A DNA stretch of 64,000 nucleotides from Pseudocolwellia sp049933045 (lineage in GTDB: Bacteria > Pseudomonadota > Gammaproteobacteria > Enterobacterales > Alteromonadaceae): the NCBI RefSeq assembly GCF_049933045.1, contig NZ_CP187926.1, forward strand, positions 1,984,001-2,048,000, in the 5' to 3' direction. The notes under the pieces were generated by a model. It did not search any database, was not told the origin of the DNA, and worked only from the letters and a program-made list of their open reading frames with translations. A program made the translations under genes and the position numbers. Shown here piece by piece: positions 35,925 through 45,360 of the stretch; position 1 is the stretch's first letter, and each line of letters opens with the position of its first letter.

Positions 35925-36398
35925 ATGAACTATACCCCTCTTGAAGAATTAAAAAACGCTTGGATCTTTAAACATAAAAGTTTACCTCTTGCTCCAGCTG
36001 ACTTAAATAAAATTAAACCTATGCAAGCCACCCGAGCAAATACGTTATGGGATACTTTTATTAGTAAGCAAGTTGACCATCCAGACTTTTTCAAAAAAGG
36101 TGATTGGGCATTTAACCAAGCAAACTGGATTGATACGGCAAATTGGGAACGTGATTGGGATAGCGAAAAAACAGAACTACCTGAGTTAATTCTAGAATAT
36201 ATAACATGGGATAATAATACCGTTGTTTATTTCTGTAGTGCTCGAAACAATATTATTGAAACAACATGGGCGATTTTCAAACGCTGTTGGAAAAACTTTT
36301 TATTTATGGATGACGGTACAATTTTAATGGGTAAAAAAAGAAAAGAAACAGTGCAGTTCTTATCAAATGGTACTTTTAAAATTGGCTCTAAGGGATAG
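35925..36398 (+). CDS. DUF2947-like protein of unknown function
   Basis: The 157-residue soluble protein is Trp-rich (AWIFKHKSLPL, DWAFNQANWIDTANWERDW, TTWAIFKRCWKNFLFMDD). I believe this pattern matches the DUF2947 family of Vibrio and Shewanella relatives, but I could not verify it. The C-terminal beta segments (GTILMGKKRKETVQFLSNGTFKIG) suggest a small folded domain. It ends 15 bases before rlmF and is probably co-transcribed with it. Confidence 0.7.
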   Translation: MNYTPLEELKNAWIFKHKSLPLAPADLNKIKPMQATRANTLWDTFISKQVDHPDFFKKGDWAFNQANWIDTANWERDWDSEKTELPELILEYITWDNNTVVYFCSARNNIIETTWAIFKRCWKNFLFMDDGTILMGKKRKETVQFLSNGTFKIGSKG

Positions 36399-36413
36399 AA
36401 CATTATCAATAAC

Positions 36414-37406
36414 GTGACCAATAATGCTAACAGCCTTGCAGCAACAGTTTCTAAAACTAAAAACAAGCTGCATCCAAGAAACAAACATAAAAACAATTAT
36501 GATTTTACTGAGTTATGCTCATTAACGCCTGAGTTAAAGTCGTATGTTTTTACCAATGAATATAATAATGAAACCATTGATTTTTCAAATGATGAAGCGG
36601 TTTTACTGCTCAACAAAAGCTTATTAATTGCCAATTATGGACTTTCATTTTGGGATATTCCTAAAGGAAGTTTGTGCCCACCTATTCCTGGGCGAGCTGA
36701 TTACATTCATTACTTAGCGGATTTATTAAAAGAAACTAATCACAATAAAATTCCACATAAAGAAACCATAAAGGTTTTAGACATAGGTACAGGAGCTAAC
36801 TGTATTTACCCGATTATTGGTACTTCTCAGTACCATTGGGAATTTGTAGGAACCGATGTTAATGACTCGTCAATAACATCAGCAGAAAAAATTGTTCAGC
36901 AAAATGATTCTCTGATAAACAAAGTAGAAATAAGAAAACAGCTGTCTACACATTCTATTTTTAAGGGTGTGATACAAGCACATGAAAAATACGATTTAAC
37001 TTTATGCAACCCACCTTTTCATTCATCTGAAGAAGAAGCGACTAAGGTTTCTCATCGTAAAAGAAATAATCTGAATAAAAATAAAAAGACTGAGTCTACT
37101 CTTAATAGTCCATTAAATTTTGGTGGAACTAGTAATGAATTATGGTGTGAAGGTGGCGAAGTGAGTTTTATTCATAAAATGATCAAAGAAAGCCGCTTAT
37201 TTTCATCACAGGTTTTATGGTTTACTTGCTTAGTTTCTAAAAAAGAACACTTACGGACAGTACAATTAGCTCTTAAGAAAGCCAATTGTACTCAGGTTAA
37301 AGTCGTAAAAATGGAACAAGGTCAAAAGATAAGCCGCTTTATTGCATGGAGTTTTTTATCAGCTGATGATGTTAGCCAATGGCAAGCTGAAAGATTTAAT
37401 AAGTAA
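36414..37406 (+). CDS. rlmF: 23S rRNA (adenine-1618 N6)-methyltransferase RlmF
   Basis: The 330-residue protein begins at GTG; AAGGGA lies at the end of the preceding gene. LHPRNKHKNNYDFTELCSLTPEL near residue 20 and PPIPGRADYIHYLADLL near residue 85 are RlmF hallmarks. The SAM site is VLDIGTGANCIYPIIG and the catalytic motif is NPPF in LTLCNPPFHSS. It modifies A1618 of 23S rRNA. Confidence 0.93.
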   Translation: MTNNANSLAATVSKTKNKLHPRNKHKNNYDFTELCSLTPELKSYVFTNEYNNETIDFSNDEAVLLLNKSLLIANYGLSFWDIPKGSLCPPIPGRADYIHYLADLLKETNHNKIPHKETIKVLDIGTGANCIYPIIGTSQYHWEFVGTDVNDSSITSAEKIVQQNDSLINKVEIRKQLSTHSIFKGVIQAHEKYDLTLCNPPFHSSEEEATKVSHRKRNNLNKNKKTESTLNSPLNFGGTSNELWCEGGEVSFIHKMIKESRLFSSQVLWFTCLVSKKEHLRTVQLALKKANCTQVKVVKMEQGQKISRFIAWSFLSADDVSQWQAERFNK

Positions 37407-37552
37407 CTTCGGTCTGAATAAGTAGTTATGTTTAATAATCGTACTACTTATCGAGCATTATAAATCAGTACTTTAAAACTCATTACCCAAATTTCAGGTT
37501 AAGTAACGTATACATTAACCCATATTAATTATATTTTTAGAAAGTGAAAAAG

Positions 37553-37993
37553 ATGTCATATACAGAACAAGAAATTAGAAGTGCTGCAACTCAATTAACT
37601 GAAGCGTTTGGTGAATTATTAACGTGGCACTGGGAAGAAGATAAGCATGTTTTATTAGCTGAATTTGCTAGCGGTAAAACAGATAAAGTCGTCGCTATAT
37701 TAAATAAATACTACGCTGATGAATGGAACAGAAAATCAATTAAATATGCGCCTAATACCGTCACTCAAGAATTAGGTGGTTACGCGAAACTTGTAAAAGA
37801 GCAGCGTGTTTTTACTAACTCTCCAACTGAGAATGAAAAGACTGTTGTTTCACTTTTATGGCCTTGGGGTCACGGTTCTACGCTATCGTTACGTTTAACT
37901 TTATTAGAAACACCTTATGAATATGTTGAAGCTCCGCAAACTGAAAACTTCATCACTAGGTTATTTAATAAAATAAAACGCATACTCGCTTAA
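37553..37993 (+). CDS. Uncharacterised small protein
   Basis: 146 residues from ATG 37553 (a GTG at 37544 would add three). Soluble, no signal peptide; it reads as an alpha/beta domain (AATQLTEAFGELLTWHWEEDKHVLLAEF, VVSLLWPWGHGSTLSLRLTLLETPYEY) with a basic C-terminal helix (FITRLFNKIKRILA) that could bind membrane or nucleic acid. I do not recognise a family. Flanked by rlmF and a convergent permease gene. Confidence 0.65.
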   Translation: MSYTEQEIRSAATQLTEAFGELLTWHWEEDKHVLLAEFASGKTDKVVAILNKYYADEWNRKSIKYAPNTVTQELGGYAKLVKEQRVFTNSPTENEKTVVSLLWPWGHGSTLSLRLTLLETPYEYVEAPQTENFITRLFNKIKRILA

Positions 37994-38094
37994 ACTCAAA
38001 TTTAATCTGTTTAAGAAAAAAGAGTTAAACTAATGAGTTTTACCTAATGCTGGTATGGCATGAGGTTAGTTGAGTATTCAACTAACCAAAAGTA

Positions 38095-39138
38095 TTAAGA
38101 TTCGTTAGATAATAAAATAGAAAACCAACGCCCTTCTTCAGAATTTTCTAACGCTATTTTGATGATCATCGTTAAAGGTACAGATAACAACATACCTACA
38201 GTACCAAAAAGCCATCCCCAAAAAATTAACGATAAAAACACCACTAAAGTTGATAAACCTAAGCCTTTACCTAAATATTTCGGCTCTATTACATTACCCA
38301 TGACCATATTAATAGTAACGTAACCTAAACCAATAGCTCCAGCAGGTCCTAAACCTAACTGTAACGCAGCTAGAGACACTGCAGGTACTGCAGCGATCAT
38401 TGACCCTATATTAGGAATATAATTCAGTAGAAAGGCTAACACGCCCCATAATAAGTAAAACTCAAGTCCAAATAACCAAAGCATTAATGAAACACAAACA
38501 CCTGTAGCAATACTCACTAAAGTTTTAATAGCGAGGTAATTATTTACTGAAGATAAAAAGCGATCGATTTGGTTCATTTTCATATCAGGATCATCTAATG
38601 CATGATGAATTTTTCGTGGTAATGACGGTGCTTCAAACAACATAAAAATAACAGTAATAATGATTAATAATAGATTAGCCATTACTCCGCCTAAACCACT
38701 TAATAAACTTGCAGCAAATCCCATAGCAGCGCTAGGGTCGAGATACTCAATAAGAACATCTGAAGAAATATGAATATTAAATTCGGCAAGTCTAGACGTT
38801 AACCAAACAAACTCCTCTTTCAGTTGCGCCTTGTACTGAGGTAATAATTCTGATAATTCTTGCGCTGATTGCCCAACAAGCCCACCAAGTAGCAAAACCA
38901 ACATCATAATAGTGGCAATAATACCAACAATAGCGACAGGCTTAGGTATTTTATATTTGGCAGCTTTAACAATAAGGGGGTTACAGATAATCGCGATGAA
39001 AATAGATAATAAAAAAGGTACAACAATATTTGCTGCAATTTTTAAACCTGCAAATACAACAAATAGCGAAGCAGTAACAAGCAAGGCTTTTACAACACCT
39101 TGAGAATTCATTTTTCCAGTTTTTTCTAATAAGCTCAT
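38095..39138 (-). CDS. AI-2E-family (PerM-like) membrane protein
   Basis: 347 residues from ATG 39138 (AAGG upstream); an in-frame extension to 39198 has no supporting signal. It has about eight transmembrane segments with the typical pattern: two N-terminal helices pairs, a soluble loop (LSELLPQYKAQLKEEF...), then the conserved LLWGVLAFLLNYIPNIGSMIAAVPAV and VIEPKYLGKGLGLSTLVVFLSLIFWGWLFG. Family members include TqsA and Na+/H+ antiporter-like proteins; the substrate is not predictable. Confidence 0.88.
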   Translation of the reverse strand: MSLLEKTGKMNSQGVVKALLVTASLFVVFAGLKIAANIVVPFLLSIFIAIICNPLIVKAAKYKIPKPVAIVGIIATIMMLVLLLGGLVGQSAQELSELLPQYKAQLKEEFVWLTSRLAEFNIHISSDVLIEYLDPSAAMGFAASLLSGLGGVMANLLLIIITVIFMLFEAPSLPRKIHHALDDPDMKMNQIDRFLSSVNNYLAIKTLVSIATGVCVSLMLWLFGLEFYLLWGVLAFLLNYIPNIGSMIAAVPAVSLAALQLGLGPAGAIGLGYVTINMVMGNVIEPKYLGKGLGLSTLVVFLSLIFWGWLFGTVGMLLSVPLTMIIKIALENSEEGRWFSILLSNES

Positions 39139-39304
39139 CCAGAAGCCTTGTTTAATTTTTAAGTCATAATAAAGAACAGTATACGATACTCGCTTCACTA
39201 AAGCATGAAACGAATATCACAAAAAAATAGCCTTGGAATAAGAATAAAAAGACAAGTACTAAAACTTAATACTTGTCTGGTTTACTCACTTATACATTAT
39301 CCTT

Positions 39305-41833
39305 TTACATTGTTCGTCTTATCAAGGTAACACTCGATAAATTCAATAAACGCCAACAACTTAGCATGCCAATAACACCCACAAAAGCAGCACCTGCAGT
39401 AATACCAATCAGCCAAAACTCTAAGTGAAGATTAAAATCCATATCAAACACTTGGGTTTGTAAAAAGAACACCGCTATTTCCATCGCAATACTTGCCATT
39501 AAACCTGCAATAGCGCCTAAAGCAACAAACTCAAATAATACACTGTTACGTAAGAGTGAGCCTTTAGCACCTAATGTTCTTAATATCGCAAGTTCTCGCT
39601 CTCGCTCTTCCATACTGGCCTGTACTTGAGCAACAAGCACCAAACTACCCGCAAGCACTACAAGTACGAGGATAAGCTCTATCGCAATCGACATTTGATC
39701 TATCATGTTGGTTAATTGCTTCATAATGGCGTCAATATCAATAATTGAAATACTAGGATACTGCGATAAGAAGTCGAACATTAACGGTTTAATTTCTTCA
39801 GCCACTCGCCAAGCTGAAATTGACGTGCTATCTATTTCACTAAACGTCGACTTATTAAATATCATATAGAAATTAAGCTGCCTACTTTGCCAGTTAACGT
39901 CACGAATACTTGTTACAGGCACTGTAAATTCATCAGATCCAATAGTAAAAGTCAGTTGATCGCCATGTTCAATCGCTAGCTTTTCAGCAATATCTGCTTC
40001 AACAGAAACTTGTGGCGTTTCATCGCCCACGTCCCACCATTGTCCTTTAACAACTTCTGTTGATGGTGATAGTTCTTCTTGCCAAGTTAAGCTTAACTCT
40101 CTGCCTACACCTCTTCGACCTTCTGTTTCTTCTTCATCAGCTTTATCTGATCCTTTATCAACTTTAACGGTAGCTTCGCCATTAATCGCAGATAATCGTC
40201 CTCTAAATACTTGAAAGAAACCTTGAGTAACAATGTCGTTTTCTTCAGCAAAGTTAGCTATTTTAGGCACTTCATCATTTGTTATATTAATTAAATAATG
40301 GTTCGGTGTTCCTTCTGGCATTTGTTGCTGCCATTCAGACAAAATAGAACTCTTCATTACTGTGATCAATAAAAGTAATTTAATCGCTAAAGTAAAACTA
40401 ACTAACTGAACACTATTTTCGTTAGCTCTACGTTTTAAGTTAGCAAAAGCTAGATGCATCGACTTACCCGCTTTAGTACCAGCCGTTCTGCCTAGCCCCA
40501 TTAAAAACTTACCAACAAATAATAGAATAACTGACACAACAATGCCGCCAAATAACAGCGACGCACTCATTACTAAGTCATTACTAAAAATATAAAGTAA
40601 TAAAAATAAAGCCAATAATGGGATAGCTTGATAGATATTTAACTTACTTGATGATTTTTCTTCAAAACCTTTAATAACGGCAATAGGTGATGTCGCTATT
40701 AATTTAGAAATGGGATGAATAGCAAAAGCAACGGCACAGATTAAGCCTGTAACTACAGCAATAGTAAACGGGCGTAATGTTAACGTACTTGAGGTTAACG
40801 ACAGGTATTTTTCAATACCAAAAGCACCTAATTGCAATAATCCATAACCAACAAGTAAGCCCGTTAAAATGCTAATAACGCTTAGTAACGACCAATGTAA
40901 TACGTACACTTTTTGAATATGTTTATTTGTTGCACCCAGCGCTTTAAAAACAGCAACTGTAGATTTATGACGTTGTCCGTATCGTCTGCTTGCAACAGCG
41001 ACAGCAATTGCCGCTAAAACAATACCTAACATACTAGCAAGTGATAAGAATTTTTCTGCTGTATCTAAGGTTCTGCCAATTCGACTTTGGCTCGACTTAA
41101 CATCAACCCAGTCTTGCGATTCGTTTAGTTTAGGCTTTATCCATTCACCAAATTCAATCAGATCATCATTGTCACCAGCAAATAAGTATTTATAAAATAC
41201 TCGGCTACCCGGTTGAATTAATTCTGTTTTATCTAAATCAGAAATATTCATTATGATGGTAGGGTTAGAAAAAATACTGGCAAACGATCTATCAGGAATA
41301 TTAACAATAACCCCTGCGATGGTGAATGAAGCAACACCAATTTCAACTTGATCGCCAATAGCTATTTCCATGCGTCCTAAAACGCCTTGATCTACCCACA
41401 CTTCTCCAACATCGGGCGACTTAACGGCTATAGCGTTTTGTAAGTCACTTGATTTGGATACTAACAAGTCTCCTCTTAAAGGATAATCGCTTGTAACAAT
41501 ATCAAGGTCAGTTAATAGCATGTTGTCGCTTGAAAACACCATAGACTTTAACTGAACTTTTTGAGCATAATCGAAACCGTAACGCTCAGTTTCAGCTTTA
41601 ATTTCTGCAGGAATAAGTGTACTTGTTCTTAAAACACGATCAGCAGCTAAAGTATTAACACTATTGGTGGTTAATGCTTGTTTAACTTGATCAGAAAATC
41701 CCGTTAAAGAGAAAACAGTAGCAACGGCTAAAACAATAGCCAAAAATACAATGGTAAGCTCGCCTTTGCGTAACTCATGATGTAGCAATCGTATAGATTG
41801 TTTAAACCAAGTAGCGCTTGTTAGTTTGGACAT
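39305..41833 (-). CDS. ybbP: ABC transporter permease, FtsX/MacB type (YbbP-like)
   Basis: The 842-residue protein has an N-terminal helix and large periplasmic domain, FtsX-type helix bundles (AAIAVAVASRRYGQRHKSTVAVFKALGATNKHIQ and MEERERELAILRTLGAKGSLLRNSVLFEFVALG) and a second periplasmic domain. A Glu/Lys-rich segment lies near residue 560 (KVDKGSDKADEEETEGRRG). It overlaps the ATPase gene by 13 bases. The ybbA-ybbP pair divergent from tesA is the E. coli arrangement. A role in lipid or lipoprotein-related extraction is assumed for the family but not proven. Confidence 0.9.
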   Translation of the reverse strand: MSKLTSATWFKQSIRLLHHELRKGELTIVFLAIVLAVATVFSLTGFSDQVKQALTTNSVNTLAADRVLRTSTLIPAEIKAETERYGFDYAQKVQLKSMVFSSDNMLLTDLDIVTSDYPLRGDLLVSKSSDLQNAIAVKSPDVGEVWVDQGVLGRMEIAIGDQVEIGVASFTIAGVIVNIPDRSFASIFSNPTIIMNISDLDKTELIQPGSRVFYKYLFAGDNDDLIEFGEWIKPKLNESQDWVDVKSSQSRIGRTLDTAEKFLSLASMLGIVLAAIAVAVASRRYGQRHKSTVAVFKALGATNKHIQKVYVLHWSLLSVISILTGLLVGYGLLQLGAFGIEKYLSLTSSTLTLRPFTIAVVTGLICAVAFAIHPISKLIATSPIAVIKGFEEKSSSKLNIYQAIPLLALFLLLYIFSNDLVMSASLLFGGIVVSVILLFVGKFLMGLGRTAGTKAGKSMHLAFANLKRRANENSVQLVSFTLAIKLLLLITVMKSSILSEWQQQMPEGTPNHYLINITNDEVPKIANFAEENDIVTQGFFQVFRGRLSAINGEATVKVDKGSDKADEEETEGRRGVGRELSLTWQEELSPSTEVVKGQWWDVGDETPQVSVEADIAEKLAIEHGDQLTFTIGSDEFTVPVTSIRDVNWQSRQLNFYMIFNKSTFSEIDSTSISAWRVAEEIKPLMFDFLSQYPSISIIDIDAIMKQLTNMIDQMSIAIELILVLVVLAGSLVLVAQVQASMEERERELAILRTLGAKGSLLRNSVLFEFVALGAIAGLMASIAMEIAVFFLQTQVFDMDFNLHLEFWLIGITAGAAFVGVIGMLSCWRLLNLSSVTLIRRTM

Positions 41834-42609
41834 GTTTGTCCCTCGCCTAGCTCAACCTCATTGCTTATATTCTGGTTTTCAATTGTGCTATCAAGATTAC
41901 TTTGATCTTGTGTTTCATTATCAGTGATCACTTCAGTTAAAACACCGCTATCCATTCTCACTTGTCGATTACATCGAGCAGCAAGTTTTGGATCATGTGT
42001 CACTAAAACTAAGGTTGTACCAAGTCGAGTATTTAAATCGAAAAGTAAATCTGCAATATATTTACCTGTTTTCGTGTCTAAGTTACCCGTAGGTTCATCA
42101 GCAAATAAAATATCAGGCTGAGAAATAAAGGCTCTTGCAATGGCAACACGTTGTTGTTCACCACCCGACAGCTGAGAAGGAAAATGATCTAACCGATCAG
42201 CTAATCCTACTTGATCGAGTAGTTTCATACCTTTCTCTTTAGCGTTATCTATATTCGCTAGTTCGGCAGGTAACATTACGTTTTCAAGCGCCGTTAAACT
42301 GTTAATAAGCAAGAATTGCTGAAAGATAAAACCAACATGCTCAGCACGTACTTGACTACGTTGCTCTTCATTAAATTGGTGTAATGGTTGGTTTTTAATA
42401 TAAACTTCACCCGAGGTTGGTAAATCTAACCCCGCGAGAATGGATAATAACGTTGTTTTTCCTGAGCCAGAAGAGCCAACAATCGCTAATGTTTCTCCTG
42501 CATTAACTTGTAAATTTACAGGTTGTAATAATGACAGTGATTTGCCTTCTAGCTGAACAGACTTAGTTAAACCATTGACTTTTAATATAGATTCGGAATT
42601 TACCTTCAT
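41821..42609 (-). CDS. ybbA: ABC transporter ATP-binding protein (YbbA/LolD-like)
   Basis: The 262-residue ATPase has Walker A GSSGSGKTTLLSILAGLD, Q-loop GFIFQQFLLINSLTALENV, signature LSGGEQQRVAIARAF, Walker B ILFADEPTGNLD and switch VTHDP. Longer than E. coli YbbA (228) because of an acidic Asn/Glu-rich tail of about 35 residues. It overlaps the permease gene at its end, and its start codon shares two bases with the divergent tesA start. Confidence 0.93.
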   Translation of the reverse strand: MKVNSESILKVNGLTKSVQLEGKSLSLLQPVNLQVNAGETLAIVGSSGSGKTTLLSILAGLDLPTSGEVYIKNQPLHQFNEEQRSQVRAEHVGFIFQQFLLINSLTALENVMLPAELANIDNAKEKGMKLLDQVGLADRLDHFPSQLSGGEQQRVAIARAFISQPDILFADEPTGNLDTKTGKYIADLLFDLNTRLGTTLVLVTHDPKLAARCNRQVRMDSGVLTEVITDNETQDQSNLDSTIENQNISNEVELGEGQTCPN

Positions 42610-43225
42610 GAAAAAACATCCAATATTTACGTTAGTATTTTTATGTTATCTGCTAAGTGTTACAACAGTCTCTGCTAAAGATTCTATTTTACTCTTAGGT
42701 GATAGTGTTAGTGCAAGTTATGGTATGCAACAAAATGAGGGCTGGGTACACCTTCTCAATAAGCAATTAGACGAGCAAAATGCACCTTACTCAATTGTTA
42801 ACGCTAGCATCAGCGGAGAAACAACAACTGGCGGTCTGTCTAGGCTAGAGAGCATATTAAGCAAAACTAAAGTTGACCATTTACTCATAGAACTTGGCGG
42901 TAATGATGGTTTAAGAGGCTTTCCTCCTAAACTTATTAAAAATAATTTGTTACAAATGATCGACATAGCGCAAAGTAAAAACATCCCAGTATCGCTATTT
43001 TCGATAAAAATCCCACCTAATTATGGACCTAGGTATACAACAATGTTCGAAGATGTATTTTCAACAGTAGCAAATGAAAAGTCGATTGAGCTGATCCCCT
43101 TCTTTGTAGAATTTGTTGCAGTTAAACCCGAGTTAATGCAAGCCGATGGTATTCATCCTAATGCAGAAGCTCAACCTCTTATTGCCGATATAGTTAGAGA
43201 AGATTTAAGAAAGTTATTAGAATAA
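42608..43225 (+). CDS. tesA: Periplasmic acyl-CoA thioesterase I / lysophospholipase L1-like (TesA)
   Basis: 205 residues from ATG 42608, which gives a good signal peptide (MKKHPIFTLVFLCYLLSVTTVSAK). SGNH/GDSL blocks: LLLGDSVSASYGM (nucleophile Ser), ASISGETTTGG, ELGGNDGLRG and DGIHPNAEAQ (Asp and His). Length matches E. coli TesA (208). An in-frame start at 42575 would lie inside the divergent ybbA gene and spoil the signal peptide. Confidence 0.93.
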   Translation: MKKHPIFTLVFLCYLLSVTTVSAKDSILLLGDSVSASYGMQQNEGWVHLLNKQLDEQNAPYSIVNASISGETTTGGLSRLESILSKTKVDHLLIELGGNDGLRGFPPKLIKNNLLQMIDIAQSKNIPVSLFSIKIPPNYGPRYTTMFEDVFSTVANEKSIELIPFFVEFVAVKPELMQADGIHPNAEAQPLIADIVREDLRKLLE

Positions 43226-43237
43226 TAACGTATTATT

Positions 43238-43285
43238 TATAAGTTGCTCTATCAGGCAAGATTAAATGCTATCGAGCAACTTATA
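43238..43285 (+). other. Long stem-loop downstream of tesA
   Basis: A perfect 12-base inverted repeat TATAAGTTGCTC...GAGCAACTTATA with a 24-base loop. There is no T-run, so it is not a classic terminator; it may act with Rho or be a small repeat remnant. The region from 43286 to 43541 holds nothing else recognised. Confidence 0.5.
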
Positions 43286-43741
43286 ATACAAATCTACTCT
43301 TCAGGTTTGTACTATTTAGTTCTCTGCTGTAATTCCCTGCTTTAATTTTCTTAATGTAACTCATTTATCTTTCACAACAAATCACGAACTATAAGTTATT
43401 CACTGTAATTTACTCATAATAAGTCACACTTTACACTCTAGTCACCACTCACCATTACGATAAGCCACGAACTATTTCACACAAGTATAATTCACATACG
43501 CTAACTTGCTAATGAACATAATCCCCACAAATAAATTTCATGCGTTAGAGGGACTGTTGATCTTTCAGGATTAAATTTTATTCAATTTAAAACGAATTTA
43601 ATCGCGATGTGAGCTTTGTCTAATAGTTATTCTCGGCTTTGTCTCCTGAGTCGCCCTACCTTCTGCATCCATGCAGTCGTATTAAAAAAGCGAACTTGGG
43701 TTATACGTCTTAGTATCAAGTTTGAAGTGCAACAAAAGTAG

Positions 43742-44158
43742 TTATTCATAAAAACATTCCTCCGGTGTTTTATAACCAAGTCGCTTCCTTGGTCTTGCAT
43801 TTAATTTAGCAGCGATGATATTACATCGCTGTTGAGTTAATCCTTTCATTGATGTTCCTTTTACCAAATATTGTCTAATTAACCCGTTAGTATTTTCGTT
43901 GGTTCCACGCTCCCTGGAGTGATGTGGGTTAGCAAAATAATAAGGGCAGTTAGTTGCTTCTTCAACTTTCTTATATTGATGAAACTCGGTGCCGTTATCT
44001 GATGTGATGGTTTTAAATTGCTCTGGCATATTACTCATTAGTTTTATCGTTCGCTTATTGGTTGACTTGGTTGTCCTATCGTTTAATTGGCCTATTAAGG
44101 TGTAGCCAGTTTTTCGCTCAACCAGTGTAACGATACAATGTTTAGAGCCTTTTCCCAT
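43742..44158 (-). CDS. IS30-family transposase, C-terminal part (second frame)
   Basis: This frame carries the catalytic core: upstream of its first ATG it reads GHWEIDTVMGKG (first Asp), then TSDNGTEF (second Asp) and the Glu in RGTNENTNGLIRQY, completing DDE, with the IS30 ending NARPRKRLGYKTPEECF. It is in the -1 frame relative to the N-terminal part and open back to the slippery site at 44182-44188. It would be made only as a frameshift fusion, or not at all if the shift is a mutation. Confidence 0.8.
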   Translation of the reverse strand: MGKGSKHCIVTLVERKTGYTLIGQLNDRTTKSTNKRTIKLMSNMPEQFKTITSDNGTEFHQYKKVEEATNCPYYFANPHHSRERGTNENTNGLIRQYLVKGTSMKGLTQQRCNIIAAKLNARPRKRLGYKTPEECFYE

Positions 44159-44166
44159 GACAGTAT

Positions 44167-44694
44167 CTATTTCCCAATGACCTTTTTTTTACGCGTTTCT
44201 ACCTCGCTAGGGCGTTCAGCTATATTGCGTTTATCGGCAAGTCTGCCGCGGCTATCATAAGCCTTATAACGTTTACGTCTTCGTTTTTGAGCGCAGCGCA
44301 ATTGCTTCCATAACAAGCCACCTTTCTTTTTATCACGCCAAATATATCGGTAAATAGTTTCATGACTAAAGCAACGCAACCCTTGTCGTTTCAAGTGACC
44401 GGTAATTTGTTCAGGACTCCACTGTTTACGTAAAAGCTGTCGTACAATCGCGTAATCTTTTTCAGTAAAATGCTGATTTCGCCTTGAACGACTGCACCGT
44501 GCTCTTGTCCGTCGCTGTGCTTTTATGGGACGATATGAGCCGTCTTGATGCCAACAAGTGTTACGATTTATCTCGCGATAAATCGTACTTCGGTCTCTAT
44601 TCATTGCTTTTGCAATGTTAGTAAAGCTTAGGCCTTGCCTTTTTAAGGCGGCTAACGTATATCTATCACCTTCGGTGAGCTGCTTGTATTTCAT
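44167..44694 (-). CDS. IS30-family transposase, N-terminal part (first frame)
   Basis: 175 residues: the IS30 helix-turn-helix N-terminus YKQLTEGDRYTLAALKRQGLSFTNIAKAMNRDRSTIYREINRN, then WSPEQITGHLKRQG and SHETIYRYIWRDKKKGG. It ends in KKKVIGK-stop just after eight A residues. The codons AAA AAA AAG form an in-frame A AAA AAG heptamer (44182-44188), and a -1 slip there restores the IS30 frame GHWEIDT. Either programmed frameshifting or a one-base loss explains this. Confidence 0.8.
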   Translation of the reverse strand: MKYKQLTEGDRYTLAALKRQGLSFTNIAKAMNRDRSTIYREINRNTCWHQDGSYRPIKAQRRTRARCSRSRRNQHFTEKDYAIVRQLLRKQWSPEQITGHLKRQGLRCFSHETIYRYIWRDKKKGGLLWKQLRCAQKRRRKRYKAYDSRGRLADKRNIAERPSEVETRKKKVIGK

Positions 44695-45293
44695 AGTGTT
44701 TTACTTCTTGGCGGGAGCAAAAAACTAAGAATATAGCAGTTCATCGTTTTTATTAAATTGGGTGTCGCACTTAGTATATGAATTCGGCCGTTACAACATA
44801 ACCCAAGTACGGACTCCATGTAGGCAGCAATGAGTAAATTCGTTTTAAATGAACCCAGAGGGCAGCATGTGTTTGAAATTCCTAACTTTGGATAGACTGG
44901 GCGTTATCATATGTTCGAGTAGCCAGCTACACGTCACATACTCTGCCTTGTCTAAACACCAAACACCTTGGCTGTAAAAGTAATCTCGAAAGGTCAACAG
45001 ACCCTAACGCCTAGTAATTTATTTAATTACATATTAAATACACACCCTCTCCTACTGCCCTACTATATTTTATAAATAAAAACTAAAGACATCACGATGT
45101 GTAAAACTAGCCATGGGAATGACTTAAAGAGTTGTTATAAGAATAGTTTAAAGTGCAGTTAAGCGTTGAATTAATTTTATTGATAGTGGTTTATTGACTA
45201 AGCTGGTTGGTGTAATTTGAATATTTAATTGAAGTTAACTCACTTGAACTAGCTAAGCTAAACAAAAAACATATAAATCATCAAATTTCAGAC

Positions 45294-45326
45294 ATAAAAA
45301 AACCGACATAAGTCGGTTTGTTTATT
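45294..45326 (-). terminator. Terminator of the tRNA operon
   Basis: Read on the minus strand: AAACCGAC-TTAT-GTCGGTTT followed by a T7 tract, 42 bases after the last tRNA-Glu. The region from 45011 to 45293 between the repeat element and this site holds nothing recognised. Confidence 0.85.
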
Positions 45327-45360
45327 TCACTTTTACACTTAGTATGCAAAGCAGAATAAG

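Larger units (their letters stand above)
43725..44772 (-). mobile_element. IS30-family insertion sequence
   Basis: About 1.05 kb, the usual IS30 length. Short imperfect inverted ends AAGTGCAACA (43725) and TGTCGCACTT (44763-44772) flank a transposase gene on the minus strand that is split into two frames. The outer edges are estimated, as no clear target duplication was found. Confidence 0.75.
43542..45010. repeat. Palindromic repeat element hosting an IS30-family insertion
   Basis: Three collinear inverted segment pairs nest around the IS: 43542-43573 with 44981-45010 (GCGTTAG...TGTTGA.CTTTC), 43581-43600 with 44835-44853 (about TTCATTTAAAACGAATTTA) and 43694-43704 with 44798-44808 (ACTTGGGTTAT). 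Without the IS the element would be about 400 bases, arms unequal. It contains imperfect hairpins such as CTGCATCCATGCAG at 43665. It probably predates the IS30 insertion. Confidence 0.65.

Noticed and set aside
43360..43540. Repetitive-looking TTCAC/AAGTCAC sequence before the palindromic element
   Set aside because: No exact period or inverted structure could be confirmed by eye.
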